From Aminobacter anthyllidis (GTDB lineage Bacteria; Pseudomonadota; Alphaproteobacteria; Rhizobiales; Rhizobiaceae): a stretch of DNA of 64,000 nt. The DNA is taken from NCBI RefSeq assembly GCF_018555685.1, contig NZ_JAFLWW010000014.1:1-64000 (forward strand). Direction: 5' to 3'. Positions 55,760-64,000 of this stretch are shown one piece after another. A program made the position numbers and the translations under genes. Position 1 is the first letter of the stretch; every line of letters begins with the position of its first letter. The notes beneath the pieces are model-generated. The model was not told where the DNA came from. It was given only the letters and a program-made list of their open reading frames with translations, and searched no databases.

Positions 55760-56572
55760 ATGCGCCAAGCATCGCCCCGCTTTGCACTCGATTACATGGC
55801 GACCCCCGGACTTGACGTCAGGGCACTTTTCGCTTTTGCCCGCGACCAGGGCCTAACCGATGTCCAGATCCGCAGCCAACCGGGCAGCAATGCTGTTGCA
55901 CGCGGCATGCCGGCGGCGGACGTCCGGTCTGCGGCCGCCGACACAGGCGTTGGGATTATTTCCGTCAATGCCTTGCAGCGCTTCAACGAGTGGACCCCCG
56001 CCCGCAGGGCCGAGGCGAGCAAGCTCGCCGATTATGCGGCGGCCTGCGGAGCCAAGACGCTCATGCTGGTGCCGGTCAACGACGGCTCCTGGCCCGCCAA
56101 TGTCGAGCGCCGGGGCGATCTCCGCGTCGCCTTGAAGGCGCTCAAGCCGATCCTCCAGTCGCGCGGTCTGATCGGTCTCATCGAGCCGCTGGGCTTCCGG
56201 ACCTGCTCGCTTCGATCGAAGAACGAAGCGGCCAAGGCCATTGCCGCCATTGATGGCCAATCCGTCTTCCGCCTCGTGCACGACACGTTCCACCACACGC
56301 TTGCTGGGGAGACGTTCTTCTCCTGCGATCTGACCGGTCTCGTCCACATTTCAAGCGTGAACGATCCGATCCACTGGATTTACCCGGATCGCGTCCTGGT
56401 CGGTTCCGACAATGGCAGCCAGATCCGGGCACTGCTTGATGGCGGCTATGGGGGGCTCTTCTCATTCGCACCGTTTGTCGACGCAGCCCACCCGCTGGAC
56501 GACCTCGCAGGCGCACTTGCCGCGAGCATCGCTCTCTTCCGACACGGGCTATTGACGCGAGTGCCGGCGTGA
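55760..56572 (+). CDS. TIM-barrel isomerase, MocC/IolI-like
   Basis: A 270-residue xylose-isomerase-type TIM barrel. FALDYMATPGLDVRALFAFA, LIEPLGFRTCSLRSKNEA, FRLVHDTFHHTLAGE and VHISSVND match the MocC/inosose-isomerase group, with metal ligands among E, H and D of these segments. MocC takes part in rhizopine (3-O-methyl-scyllo-inosamine) catabolism; inositol use is the alternative. AAGGAAAG precedes the ATG at 55760. No other moc or iol gene is adjacent. Confidence 0.78.
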   Translation: MRQASPRFALDYMATPGLDVRALFAFARDQGLTDVQIRSQPGSNAVARGMPAADVRSAAADTGVGIISVNALQRFNEWTPARRAEASKLADYAAACGAKTLMLVPVNDGSWPANVERRGDLRVALKALKPILQSRGLIGLIEPLGFRTCSLRSKNEAAKAIAAIDGQSVFRLVHDTFHHTLAGETFFSCDLTGLVHISSVNDPIHWIYPDRVLVGSDNGSQIRALLDGGYGGLFSFAPFVDAAHPLDDLAGALAASIALFRHGLLTRVPA

Positions 56573-56586
56573 GACGCGGGAGTAAA

Positions 56587-57531
56587 TTAGGGCTGCTTGG
56601 GGCGCCTTTTGGCGTCCCCCGGAGAAGTCATTCGAGACGCCTCCTGTAGCAATATCTCTCGCAGCCAGATGCTTGCCGGATCACTGTTGTGGAGGGCGGG
56701 CCATTGAACGGCCTCGGTGAATGCGGGAAGCGGCAGCGGAAGGTCGATGATCCGCAGGGGGAAGGTTTTTTTGAAATGCTGAACCAGCCGGAAGGGCATG
56801 GTCGCTATACGAGCTGTGCCTGAGACCATCGGCGGGATCATGCTAAAGGCCTGCACGACGATCTCGACACGTCTCTTGAGACCATGCTCAAGAAAAAACC
56901 GTTCCTCGATGGAGGGCTTCAGCGTCCGCCCGAACTTGACCGCAACGTGCCTCATCGACATGTATCTCTCGAATGTAAGCTGCCGTGGCAGCTGCTTGTT
57001 CGTGGAGCAGCCCACGCACACGAGCGTCTCGTCGAACAGCGCCGCTCTTGGATGGGCACCTGACATGAACAATTCTGGAAAAATCAGAAAATCGACGTCA
57101 CCGCGCCGGAGAAGCTCATCGGGGTCGTCGTCGATAGGCAACAATTCGAAGCTGACGGCGGGTGCTTCGCGTGCAACCCGCTCCACGACCTTTTCAAAAA
57201 ACACGAGTGTGGCGAAATCGGAAAGAATGATCCTGAAACGGCGATCGGATTGAGCCGGATTAAACGGATCCCAAGAGATAATCGAGCACTGGATTTGCAA
57301 GAGTGCGCTGCGAACTGCGGGGGCGAGTGTTTCCGCACGCGGGGTTAGAACACGTTCGCGGCCGCTCGTCGTAAACAGTTCATCGTTGAAATAGTCGCGC
57401 AGCCGGGCGACGGCCGCGCTCATGGCCGGCTGACTAAGGTTGATGCTGCTTGCCGCCGCCGTGAGGGTCCGCTCGGTCAGCAGTGCGTCGAGCACGACGA
57501 GAAGGTTCAGATCAAGGCCCTTGAAGCGCAT
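56587..57531 (-). CDS. nodD1: NodD1, LysR-type nodulation activator
   Basis: A 314-residue LysR regulator: [52 protein letters not shown] is the NodD helix-turn-helix region, followed by a ligand domain that senses plant flavonoids. The MRFKGLDLN start at 57531 is the family norm. It is divergent from the nod box 12 bases away. It differs from NodD2 at many residues and has 14 extra C-terminal residues ([12 protein letters not shown] end). Confidence 0.95.
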   Translation of the reverse strand: MRFKGLDLNLLVVLDALLTERTLTAAASSINLSQPAMSAAVARLRDYFNDELFTTSGRERVLTPRAETLAPAVRSALLQIQCSIISWDPFNPAQSDRRFRIILSDFATLVFFEKVVERVAREAPAVSFELLPIDDDPDELLRRGDVDFLIFPELFMSGAHPRAALFDETLVCVGCSTNKQLPRQLTFERYMSMRHVAVKFGRTLKPSIEERFFLEHGLKRRVEIVVQAFSMIPPMVSGTARIATMPFRLVQHFKKTFPLRIIDLPLPLPAFTEAVQWPALHNSDPASIWLREILLQEASRMTSPGDAKRRPKQP

Positions 57532-57542
57532 GGCTTTCACTT

Positions 57543-57590
57543 ATCCATAGCGTGGATGCTCGCGATCTAAACAATCGATTTTACCAAACT
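57543..57590 (+). promoter_or_regulatory. nod box between nodD1 and nolL
   Basis: ATCCATAGCGTGGATG then GATCTAAACAATCGATTTTA and CCAAACT. It reads towards the broken nodA and nolL. Confidence 0.93.
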
Positions 57591-57607
57591 TCCAGGGCGC
57601 TGCATAG

Positions 57608-58072
57608 ATGACCGCACTTGGCATGCGCCCGACCACGCCACTGCTTCTGCAGCGTGTGCTGGGAAATGACTTGCAAGTAGCCGGTCATGTCGAACTCTCC
57701 GCCTTCTTCCAAAAGGCCCATGGGCGACAGGGGCTTTCAGGCGGTTATAGCTGGGCCGGTGCAGGGCCGGAGGTTCGCGCAATCGGCTCTGATGTGCACG
57801 GCGTAGCGGCTCACTAGGACCTGCTGCGCCATTTCTTCACGGTTGGCGAGGTTGATTTCTTGGTAGGCGAACTCGGATCGTACAGGATGCATCCGGATCT
57901 TGAGAGACTCGGAATGAGCCATTCTATCCGCGTCACGCGTCCGGTGCTGCAGCAGCGTGGCATTCCATTCGCTTTTGGCATGGTTCGGCACCGGCTGCGA
58001 AACCATCTTGAGAGGTTCTGCAGAGACGGCCAGACGACCATAGTGCCGGGCGTTCCCCATCGCCACACATGA
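57608..58072 (+). pseudogene. nodA pseudogene (5' three quarters)
   Basis: NodA-like sequence RVLGNDLQVAGHVELSAFF, GGYSWAGAGPEVRAIGSDVHGVAAH runs to an in-frame TAG at about 57816, then continues LLRHFFTVGEVDFLVGELGSY and ends after RFCRDGQTTIVPGV. The C-terminal part is missing. Base composition and position (nod box upstream, nodD1 divergent) show the ancestral nodD-nodA layout. Confidence 0.9.
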
Positions 58073-58248
58073 TCGCGACCGCCAATGCGCTCGAGGTTTG
58101 CGATCAGGCACTGGGATTTTGTCCGCTCGGTTGCACCCAATCGGCCCTCCATACCACGCCGCGATCCGCGTGATTTTCGATCCTTTGCACCCCGCTCGCC
58201 GTGCCCAGAAACGGCAAGTAACAACTGCAACAGATAGGCTGGAGTCTG

Positions 58249-59370
58249 ATGCTTGATCACATAAGAGCCGGAGCGAAGGGACGCGGCTCGTGCCCAGCAG
58301 GGACAAACAACCGAGACCTAAGCTTTGATTTCGCCAAAGGCATACTCATTACTTTGGTGATAATTGGGCACTTGTTACAATATTTAATCTACCAGGGCAC
58401 CGACGCTTTCTGGCTGTCGCCGTATTTCAAGTCGATCTACATGTTTCATATGCCTCTTTTTATGGCGATAAGCGGATATCTTTCTTCTGGGGCAATTTTG
58501 CGAAAATCGTTCACCCAAGGTGTCGGTGAGCGGGCAATGCAGCTACTACTGCCAATGCTTTTTTGGTGTACGTTGATTTGGACGTTAAAGTCCGCAGTTA
58601 TTTTTCCCATGAAGAGTTTAACTGATACATTGTTGGATTTGCCGACGGAGGTTATTGGAACCTACTGGTTCATATGGGCGGCATTTATTTCGTTCATTCT
58701 GATTAGAGTTCTTACAACTTTCAACCGTCTGTCGATATGGATCATAAGCGCATCTGCAATTGCGGTTGCATTCGCACCCATCACGTTATCAATAACCCCC
58801 TTGTTAAAATACACTTACCCATTTTATTGTTTAGGGTTCCTGTTTGCCCAGCCGATCGGATGGCAGAATGGAATCATCTGGCGTTACAAATCGATTTTTG
58901 TTGTCTTATTTTCGATAGCGGCTTTCATATGCTTCCTCGGGTGGGGCAAGGAGACTTATGCCTACAACAATCTCGTTTTAATTCATGATGAACAGTCAGC
59001 TAAACAAGTTTTGCTGATGTTCGCTGGCTCTTTAGCGGCTTCTGCGGTAGCAATGCAGTCTATGTTCCAATGCTGGAGACTTGTCTATTCGACTAGATTA
59101 GCTCGCTTTGTCGCGGTGCAGCTTGGTCAGAGCACGCTGCTGCTTTACCTGGTCCAGGGTGCCGTGTTTCGCCTCATGGATTTGATACAGTTTGGGGAAG
59201 TCTGGAATCTCACGACCAGATTCGCCTTCGCAACTGTGCTTGGAGTGGCGATTGTCGTCATAGCGATGGCAATTCGCAGGATTGCGCGCGACCTCGGATA
59301 TGTGTCGCGGATCGTTGTCGGAACGCCGCCACGCCCAAGTCTGCTCAAATCTCAATCTGTAATCAATTAG
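58249..59370 (+). CDS. nolL: NolL, fucose O-acetyltransferase
   Basis: A 373-residue membrane acyltransferase of the acyltransferase-3/NodX type, with about ten hydrophobic helices and the catalytic-loop segment FDFAKGILITLVIIGHLLQYLI (conserved His). NolL acetylates the fucose on the reducing end of Lotus-type Nod factors. It is clearly more AT-rich than its neighbours, a sign of separate origin. Expression is probably from the nod box at 57543 through the nodA relic. No nodZ or fucose-synthesis genes are in the window. Confidence 0.88.
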   Translation: MLDHIRAGAKGRGSCPAGTNNRDLSFDFAKGILITLVIIGHLLQYLIYQGTDAFWLSPYFKSIYMFHMPLFMAISGYLSSGAILRKSFTQGVGERAMQLLLPMLFWCTLIWTLKSAVIFPMKSLTDTLLDLPTEVIGTYWFIWAAFISFILIRVLTTFNRLSIWIISASAIAVAFAPITLSITPLLKYTYPFYCLGFLFAQPIGWQNGIIWRYKSIFVVLFSIAAFICFLGWGKETYAYNNLVLIHDEQSAKQVLLMFAGSLAASAVAMQSMFQCWRLVYSTRLARFVAVQLGQSTLLLYLVQGAVFRLMDLIQFGEVWNLTTRFAFATVLGVAIVVIAMAIRRIARDLGYVSRIVVGTPPRPSLLKSQSVIN

Positions 59371-59560
59371 CCACGTGAAAAATTCGCATCTGTAATCAAC
59401 ATGTTTCATAGCTCCGGACCTATCCGATCGACTGTTGTACCGGTCGGCCATTCGCTCATCTGCCGCGCAATCCCCATAACCGCGACGAGTACGTCCTCCA
59501 CGCGCGCGGGCGGCAGGTCGGGACACAACACCTCTGAGTGGGACCGTAAACGAGCGCCCA
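59371..59560 (-). pseudogene. nodA 3' end and nodB 5' end relic
   Basis: On the - strand IMGARLRSHSEV, CPDLPPARVEDVLVAV and MSEWPTGTTVDRIGPEL end at a stop at 59406, and the overlapping ATGA begins MKHVDYRCEFF, the standard NodB N-terminus. The nodA part is exactly divergent from nodD2, 45 bases away, so this is a collapsed nodD2-nodAB unit. Confidence 0.88.
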
Positions 59561-59604
59561 TAATGGTCACGATGACAAACAACCACGTTACGGACAGATG
59601 AGGC

Positions 59605-60510
59605 ATGCGTTTCAAAGGCCTTGATCTGAACCTTCTCGTCGTGCTCGACGCACTGCTAACCGCGCGCAACCTCACGGCCGCGGCAAGCAGCATCAACCTT
59701 AGTCAGCCGGCCATGAGCGCGGCCGTCGCCCGGCTGCGCGACTATTTCAACGATGAACTGTTTACGATGAGCGGCCGCGAACGCGTTCTAACCCCGCGTG
59801 CGGAAACACTCGCCCCCGCAGTTCGTGGCGCACTCTTGCACATCCAATGCTCGATTATTTCTTGGGATCCGTTTAATCCGGCTCAATCCGATCGCCGCTT
59901 CAGGATCATTCTTTCCGATTTCGCCACACTCGTGTTTTTTGAAAAGGTCGTGGAGCGGGTTGCACGCGAAGCACCCGCCGTCAGCTTCGAATTGCGGCCG
60001 CTCGACGACGACCCCGATGAGCTTCTCCGGCGCGGTGACGTCGATTTTGTGATTCTTCCGGAATTTTTCATGTCGAGCGCCCATCCAAGAGCGGCGCTGT
60101 TCGACGAGACATTCGTGTGCGTGGGCTGCCCCACGAACAAGCAGTTGCCACGTCAGCTTACATTCGAGAGATACGTGTCGATGAAACATATTGCGTTCAG
60201 GGTCGGCGGTGCCCAGATGCCATCCATCGAGGAACAGTTTTTGCTTGAGCATGGTCTCAAGAGACGTGTTGAGATCGTCGTACAGGCCTTTAGCATGATC
60301 CCGCCGATGGTCTCAGGCACAACTCGTATAGCGACCATGCCCTTCCGGCTGGTTCAGCATTTCAAAAAAACCTTCCCCCTGCGGATCATCGAACTTCCGC
60401 GGCCACTACCCACGTTCACCGAGGCCGTCCAATGGCCCACCCTTCACAACAGTGATCCGGCAAGCATCTGGATGCGGCAGATAATGTTGCAGGAGGCATC
60501 CCGCATGTGA
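59605..60510 (+). CDS. nodD2: NodD2, LysR-type nodulation activator
   Basis: A 301-residue NodD with the same helix-turn-helix ([34 protein letters not shown]) and a ligand domain about 90% like NodD1 by eye. Differences cluster around residues 185-205 ([15 protein letters not shown] against [15 protein letters not shown]), which may alter inducer response. ATG at 59605. No intact nod box lies directly upstream. Confidence 0.95.
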   Translation: MRFKGLDLNLLVVLDALLTARNLTAAASSINLSQPAMSAAVARLRDYFNDELFTMSGRERVLTPRAETLAPAVRGALLHIQCSIISWDPFNPAQSDRRFRIILSDFATLVFFEKVVERVAREAPAVSFELRPLDDDPDELLRRGDVDFVILPEFFMSSAHPRAALFDETFVCVGCPTNKQLPRQLTFERYVSMKHIAFRVGGAQMPSIEEQFLLEHGLKRRVEIVVQAFSMIPPMVSGTTRIATMPFRLVQHFKKTFPLRIIELPRPLPTFTEAVQWPTLHNSDPASIWMRQIMLQEASRM

Positions 60511-60614
60511 AGTCGCGGGCACTCCTGGTCTTAGTCTAGATTTACTCAGCGCCTCATACGGGTGCGAACCGGCGTGCAAAATTGGGTCTGACTCAAATTC
60601 GATGATTTTGCATG
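60511..60614. other. nodD2 downstream spacer
   Basis: No feature recognised. Confidence 0.25.
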
Positions 60615-60760
60615 ACGGCGTGGCACGTGTTTCCCCACGCTGGCAGCCGGCAACACCAAAAACATGAAGTGGAAGAAGTACTTTTACCGCAAGCTATGCG
60701 AGGCTGAAGGTTTTCGCCATGCGCGGCACCGAATTGCGGGGATCCTGAGCGTGAGATAAC
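60615..60760 (+). pseudogene. nifQ C-terminal relic
   Basis: The + strand reads FPTLAAGNTKNMKWKKYFYR then KLCEAEGF, the conserved NifQ segment preceding its cysteine cluster (NMxWKKFFYRxLC). The cysteine motif that would bind molybdenum-iron precursors is gone (replaced by RHARHR). NifQ serves nitrogenase cofactor synthesis. Confidence 0.7.
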
Positions 60761-61358
60761 TCCTCTCGTCGTCCTGCCGAATTCCGGTAAGCCGCCTTAC
60801 CGAGGGCAGGCGGCGCTTGAGATTCCGCCGCTGGAAATCCGCCGCGCGGGGCTGTCGACGTTCAATCGCGGCTGGATCACAGTTGGTGAATACAACTACG
60901 ATATCGCCGAACGATCCTCTATTTCGGGCCGAATCAGAAGCTGCGGGGCATGTTCGGCCCCGAGCTTCATGTAAGAGATCAGGCGCGCGATCCGCCCGAT
61001 GCTCGCCGCAAGACAAAGCTGCATAGACCGCACGTTCTGACCGTTAGCAGCGGCCTTTGTGGCCACGTCGCGTGTTCTCGCCTGTTGGAGGATCTTTCAG
61101 AATTCAGATGGTTATACCCACACTGCAGCGGCATTGTCGCCATGCCAGAGCGGTCGACGGCGAGGCGGTCCGGTTCGGCACTCTCGTAGTTTCTCTCGTC
61201 GGCACCATCATTCGAAACGCCCCCGCCGGTCGAAATCGACCGGACAACAGCGTCCGATCACCCGGAGACGAGGCCTGCAACCGCCAAAAATCGTGCGTAG
61301 GATCGCACCGCGCGGCTGATGATTGCATCTTTCCCGCGCTGCACTGATGGCCTCTCTG
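60761..61358. other. Decayed coding DNA, not identified
   Basis: A + stretch at about 60770-60970 reads VVLPNSGKPPYRGQAALEI then PPLEIRRAGLSTFNRGWITVGEYNYDIAERS, clearly once protein-coding, then loses frame. I do not recognise the family. The remainder is unassigned. Confidence 0.35.
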
Positions 61359-62585
61359 TCAGGTGGTCTGAGGTTCGCGCTTCGGGCCGAGCAAGAACAC
61401 TGTCAGGGCGCCGAGAAACGAGGCAACGGCGCTGTAGGTAAGGGCACTGGCGACGCCGGCATTGTCCATCAGCAGTCCGCCGAAAATCGCGCCCGCTGCG
61501 ATGGCCACCTGGAACGTTGCGGCCATCAGCCCACCGGCGCTTTCGGCCTGCTCGGGAGTGGCGTGCAGCACCATCCATGTCTGCAGTCCCACCGGCACCG
61601 CGCCGAAGGCAAAGCCCCATACGGTAACCGCAATCGCCGTGGCCCAAGCCGATGCTCCCAGCGTCAGCAGCGAGACAGTGGCCATCGCTATAAGCAGGGG
61701 CGGCAGGGCCGCGGCTGCCTTGAGGCTGTGCTCGGCCAGGAGTCCGCCGGCCAAATTGCCGAAGAAGCCGCCGATGCCAAAGGCGAGCAACACGAGCGAG
61801 ATCGTCTCGATATCAAGCGCGGGAAACTTCTCAAGGAAGGCGCGGATATAGGTGAAGCCGGCGAAGTGCCCGGACGCGACCAGCAGGACGACCAACATCG
61901 CGACTTTGATCATCGGATTCTTGGCCACATCCAGCAGACTGCGGAAGCTCGTCACTCCAATCGGAGGCAGCCTCGGAATGGTTATGAGTTGCACTACCAG
62001 CGTAACGGCGCCGACGACCGCAGCGATCATGAAGGCGGTTCGCCATCCCCAGATGTCGCCGACATAGGCGCCGATTGGAGCCGCGCAAACGGTAGCGCAG
62101 GTAACGCCGGTGAGGATGATCGACATGGCGCGCCGCAGGAGGTGACTTGGAACAAGCCGCATCGCCAGCGCTGCCGAAATTGACCAGAACCCTCCGAGTG
62201 CTATGCCGAGCACGACGCGGGCGGCTAGGAGAACCGGCAGCGACCCCGCGACGGCCGATAGAACGTTCGACAGGATCAGCAGCAGCGTCATCGCCCATAT
62301 GACGATCCTGCGGTCCAGGGGCCTTGTGATGACGGCCATCGTCGGCGCCGAGATCGCCCCCACAATGGCGGTCGTTGTCAGCGCCTGTCCAACTGCACCC
62401 TCGGTGATAGAGAGATCATGCGCGAGCGGCGTCAGCACGCTGGCAGGCAGAAACTCTGCCGTCACAAGCCCGAAGGTGCCTAAGGCAAGCGAAATGACTG
62501 CACCCCATGCGGGACCAGACCGTTGATCTGGCTGTTTTGGGTCATGCAGAATTCCGTCCATGAAGCCCGTAGCGGATTCGGTCAT
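61359..62585 (-). CDS. MFS efflux transporter (DHA1 type)
   Basis: A 408-residue major-facilitator protein with twelve hydrophobic segments. GTFGLVTAEFLPASVLTPLA in helix 1, GAISAPTMAVITRPLDRRIVI in the 2-3 loop, and LAARVVLGIALGGFWSISAALAMRLVP in helix 4-5 fit the AraJ/NepI-like drug or purine efflux group. The ATG at 62585 begins MTESATGFMDGI; a longer frame extends into unrelated DNA. Substrate unknown. Confidence 0.88.
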   Translation of the reverse strand: MTESATGFMDGILHDPKQPDQRSGPAWGAVISLALGTFGLVTAEFLPASVLTPLAHDLSITEGAVGQALTTTAIVGAISAPTMAVITRPLDRRIVIWAMTLLLILSNVLSAVAGSLPVLLAARVVLGIALGGFWSISAALAMRLVPSHLLRRAMSIILTGVTCATVCAAPIGAYVGDIWGWRTAFMIAAVVGAVTLVVQLITIPRLPPIGVTSFRSLLDVAKNPMIKVAMLVVLLVASGHFAGFTYIRAFLEKFPALDIETISLVLLAFGIGGFFGNLAGGLLAEHSLKAAAALPPLLIAMATVSLLTLGASAWATAIAVTVWGFAFGAVPVGLQTWMVLHATPEQAESAGGLMAATFQVAIAAGAIFGGLLMDNAGVASALTYSAVASFLGALTVFLLGPKREPQTT

Positions 62586-62654
62586 CAACAGGGTCTCCAG
62601 TTTGGATGTGCTGCAAACTCGGGTTGCTGCGTTGACCCGCATTAACGCCAGAAG

Positions 62655-63099
62655 CGCCATTCCCTGCGGCATTGCACGGACGAGGGGATGTTCATCGCTT
62701 CGCGATATTTTGTGACGGTGCGGCGCGCAAATCGATGGCCCTTTCCTTGGGCCGGACGACGATGTCGTCGTCGGAAAGCACGTCGCCACCTTGGGAGGAC
62801 GCGCTCGCGACGGTGAAAAAATACTTCAGTTCGAACACTTCGCGCGGGGTCTGCATGTATGTGTTCGACGTCACCCGGCTTACCGTCGCCTGATGCACGT
62901 CGATCGCGTCGACGACAGTCCTGGGCCCGAGAGGCCGCACTTGGTCGATGCCGTGTTCCAAAAAAGGCATCCTCCTGGCGGAGGCGGGTAAGCGACAATT
63001 GGGTGAGCGCCACGGCTCCGTCAGTCTCGAACCAGCCATAGCAAATCAGATACCGGAGGAGGGACGTCTGGAGGGGACGTTCGGCGCCAATGTGCACGG
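62655..63099 (-). pseudogene. rpoN (sigma-54) 3' relic
   Basis: The - strand shows KETVHIGAERPLQTSLL, then AFLEHGIDQVRPLGPRTVVDAI, DVHQATVSRVTSNTYMQTPREVFELKYFF and, after frame changes, ARRTVTKYREAMNIPSSVQ, covering the RpoN core-DNA-binding and RpoN-box (ARRTVxKYRE) regions. At least two frame breaks make it non-functional. Confidence 0.85.
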
Positions 63100-63894
63100 T
63101 CTCCTTGGGCGCTTGTATGGAACTTCGCGTTTTTGCCATGGATCTGTTCATAGCTTTCTACGTGCTTTGGTGGGCTCTAACGGATAACAGCAAGCGCTAT
63201 GCCATTTCACTTGGGGGCACCGAATCGGACTATCTTTTGCCGAAGCCCTGTCGGCTTGAGCAGGGGCGCCGTGCCTTGACCGAGACCGAGCGCGCCGCAC
63301 AATCGCGTGGTCACCCGGACCGAGCAAAGGTGCTGTACTGTCGGAGTAGTCAGAACTTCCGCACCGGCTAGGGAAGGCGAAAACCGTTCCGGACGGGCCG
63401 AGCCGATGCATTGCCGCACGCCGGCGGGCACTGCATCGACCGCGTAAGGCTTTGTCTCTAGCGTGTAATTGCGTGCGCAGGCTGCGATCTGCGAAGACGC
63501 GGCCGTCGCGCCTCTACCATCGCGCTGTTGATGTTCCCCCTGTCGAGGAAGGCCTTTGACACCTTCGAGCTCTTCAGCACGGCGCGCCGGTCTCCACGCG
63601 GTGAGGATCGAGTCCGGTTGGGCGTCCCGGCGCTCGCATGATTGAGATTCCTTGATTTGCTCCCTCGTGCGCGCCTATCCGAAAACATTGTTGTGTCCCG
63701 AAGGCTGACAAGAATGTCGCAAGCGCGACCAAAAGATCGCCACGGCCCACAGGGGCAATTGCGACCAGTGGCCTTCTTCGGAAATCGGGGGAGCAATACC
63801 CTTTCCTCGTCGACTTCGGACGCGGGCTCAGCCGTGCCCGCCGCGCCGCTAGGAACGACCTAACCTTGGCGGATGGCGGCTGGCCGATCATCCG
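63100..63894. other. No recognisable gene
   Basis: Several short frames exist on both strands, none with family similarity or a good ribosome site. Confidence 0.3.
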
Positions 63895-64000
63895 GGTATG
63901 TCCGCGTCGATAAAAGAAAAGCGTCTGGTCTCAGCCAGGCGGACCTCGCGAAGGCCATCGGTATCAATGTGGTCGAATTCCTCGATCACGCCGAGACGAT
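63895..64000 (+). pseudogene. XRE-family relic at the window edge
   Basis: The frame reads VDKRKASGLSQADLAKAIGI directly into NVVEFLDHAET. In intact relatives, including the gene at 3576, a 15-20 residue recognition-helix segment (like RPQSFVAKYEGGERRMD) separates these blocks, so an internal deletion is likely. The rest lies beyond the window. Confidence 0.5.

Noticed and set aside
1-64000. tRNA gene or island attachment site
   Set aside because: No cloverleaf-like sequence or integrase with an adjacent tRNA was recognised on either strand; the ICE ends are probably outside the window.

Overview
The window reads as part of a symbiosis island (integrative and conjugative element) of a Mesorhizobium-type rhizobium. 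The evidence is the nodulation gene set nodS, nodA-nodC-nodI-nodJ-nolO, nodB, nolL and two nodD genes with four nod boxes, plus a quorum-sensing module (TraR/TraI, a two-part FseA-like gene, QseM, QseC) of the type known from the M. loti R7A island. A nodB gene separate from nodACIJ is a known Mesorhizobium arrangement. GC content is high, with a few AT-rich genes such as nolL.

Layout. 0.5-3.4 kb: transfer control module traR, tra box, traI, fseA (two frames), qseM and qseC with palindromic operators. 3.5-4.7 kb: a small XRE gene and relics. 4.7-8.8 kb: ArsR-type regulator, glyA, metK and an adenosine kinase, with metE at 12.2-14.6 kb behind a cobalamin riboswitch; together these make a partial methionine/SAM cycle. 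9.1-11.5 kb: a double cold-shock protein, a probable CCUCCUCCC small RNA, a MucR/Ros regulator and two DUF982 genes. 15-22.4 kb: a truncated CYP112-like gene, an intact P450, OmpW, AraC regulator, threonine aldolase, GNAT acetyltransferase and an omptin protease. 22.4-31.5 kb: accessory DNA between two perfect 112-bp direct repeats. Its core (25.9-30.7 kb) is a divergent seven-gene locus: triple ubiquitin-like protein, E1-like ThiF enzyme and DUF6527 protein on +, and RHH, GNAT, XRE and ImmA/IrrE genes on -. Two decayed aldehyde dehydrogenase copies bracket this core.

31.8-39.0 kb: a plasmid-type module (ardC, DUF2958, ParB-like) whose ardC is split by a recombinase-in-trio (RIT) element with 40-bp inverted ends. 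39.3-41.8 kb: a PhyH-type dioxygenase and a UbiH-type hydroxylase. 42.1-50 kb: nodS and nodA-C-I-J-nolO. 50.4-56.6 kb: methionine gamma-lyase relic, MocR regulator, nodB, PaiB, LysE and a MocC-like isomerase. 56.6-60.5 kb: nodD1, nod box, broken nodA, nolL, nodA/nodB relic and nodD2. 60.5-64 kb: nifQ, rpoN and XRE relics and an MFS transporter.

How it fits together. NodD proteins activate nod boxes in response to plant flavonoids. NodC builds the chitin backbone, NodB deacetylates it, NodS methylates it and NodA acylates it; NolO carbamoylates it, NolL acetylates the fucose, and NodIJ export the product. SAM from MetK is used both by NodS and by the AHL synthase TraI, which may explain a SAM-cycle operon on the island. 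The many relics (nodA, nodD, nodB, nifQ, rpoN, gabD, megL, CYP112, transposases) show repeated duplication, insertion and decay. No tRNA, rRNA, CRISPR array or attachment site was recognised.
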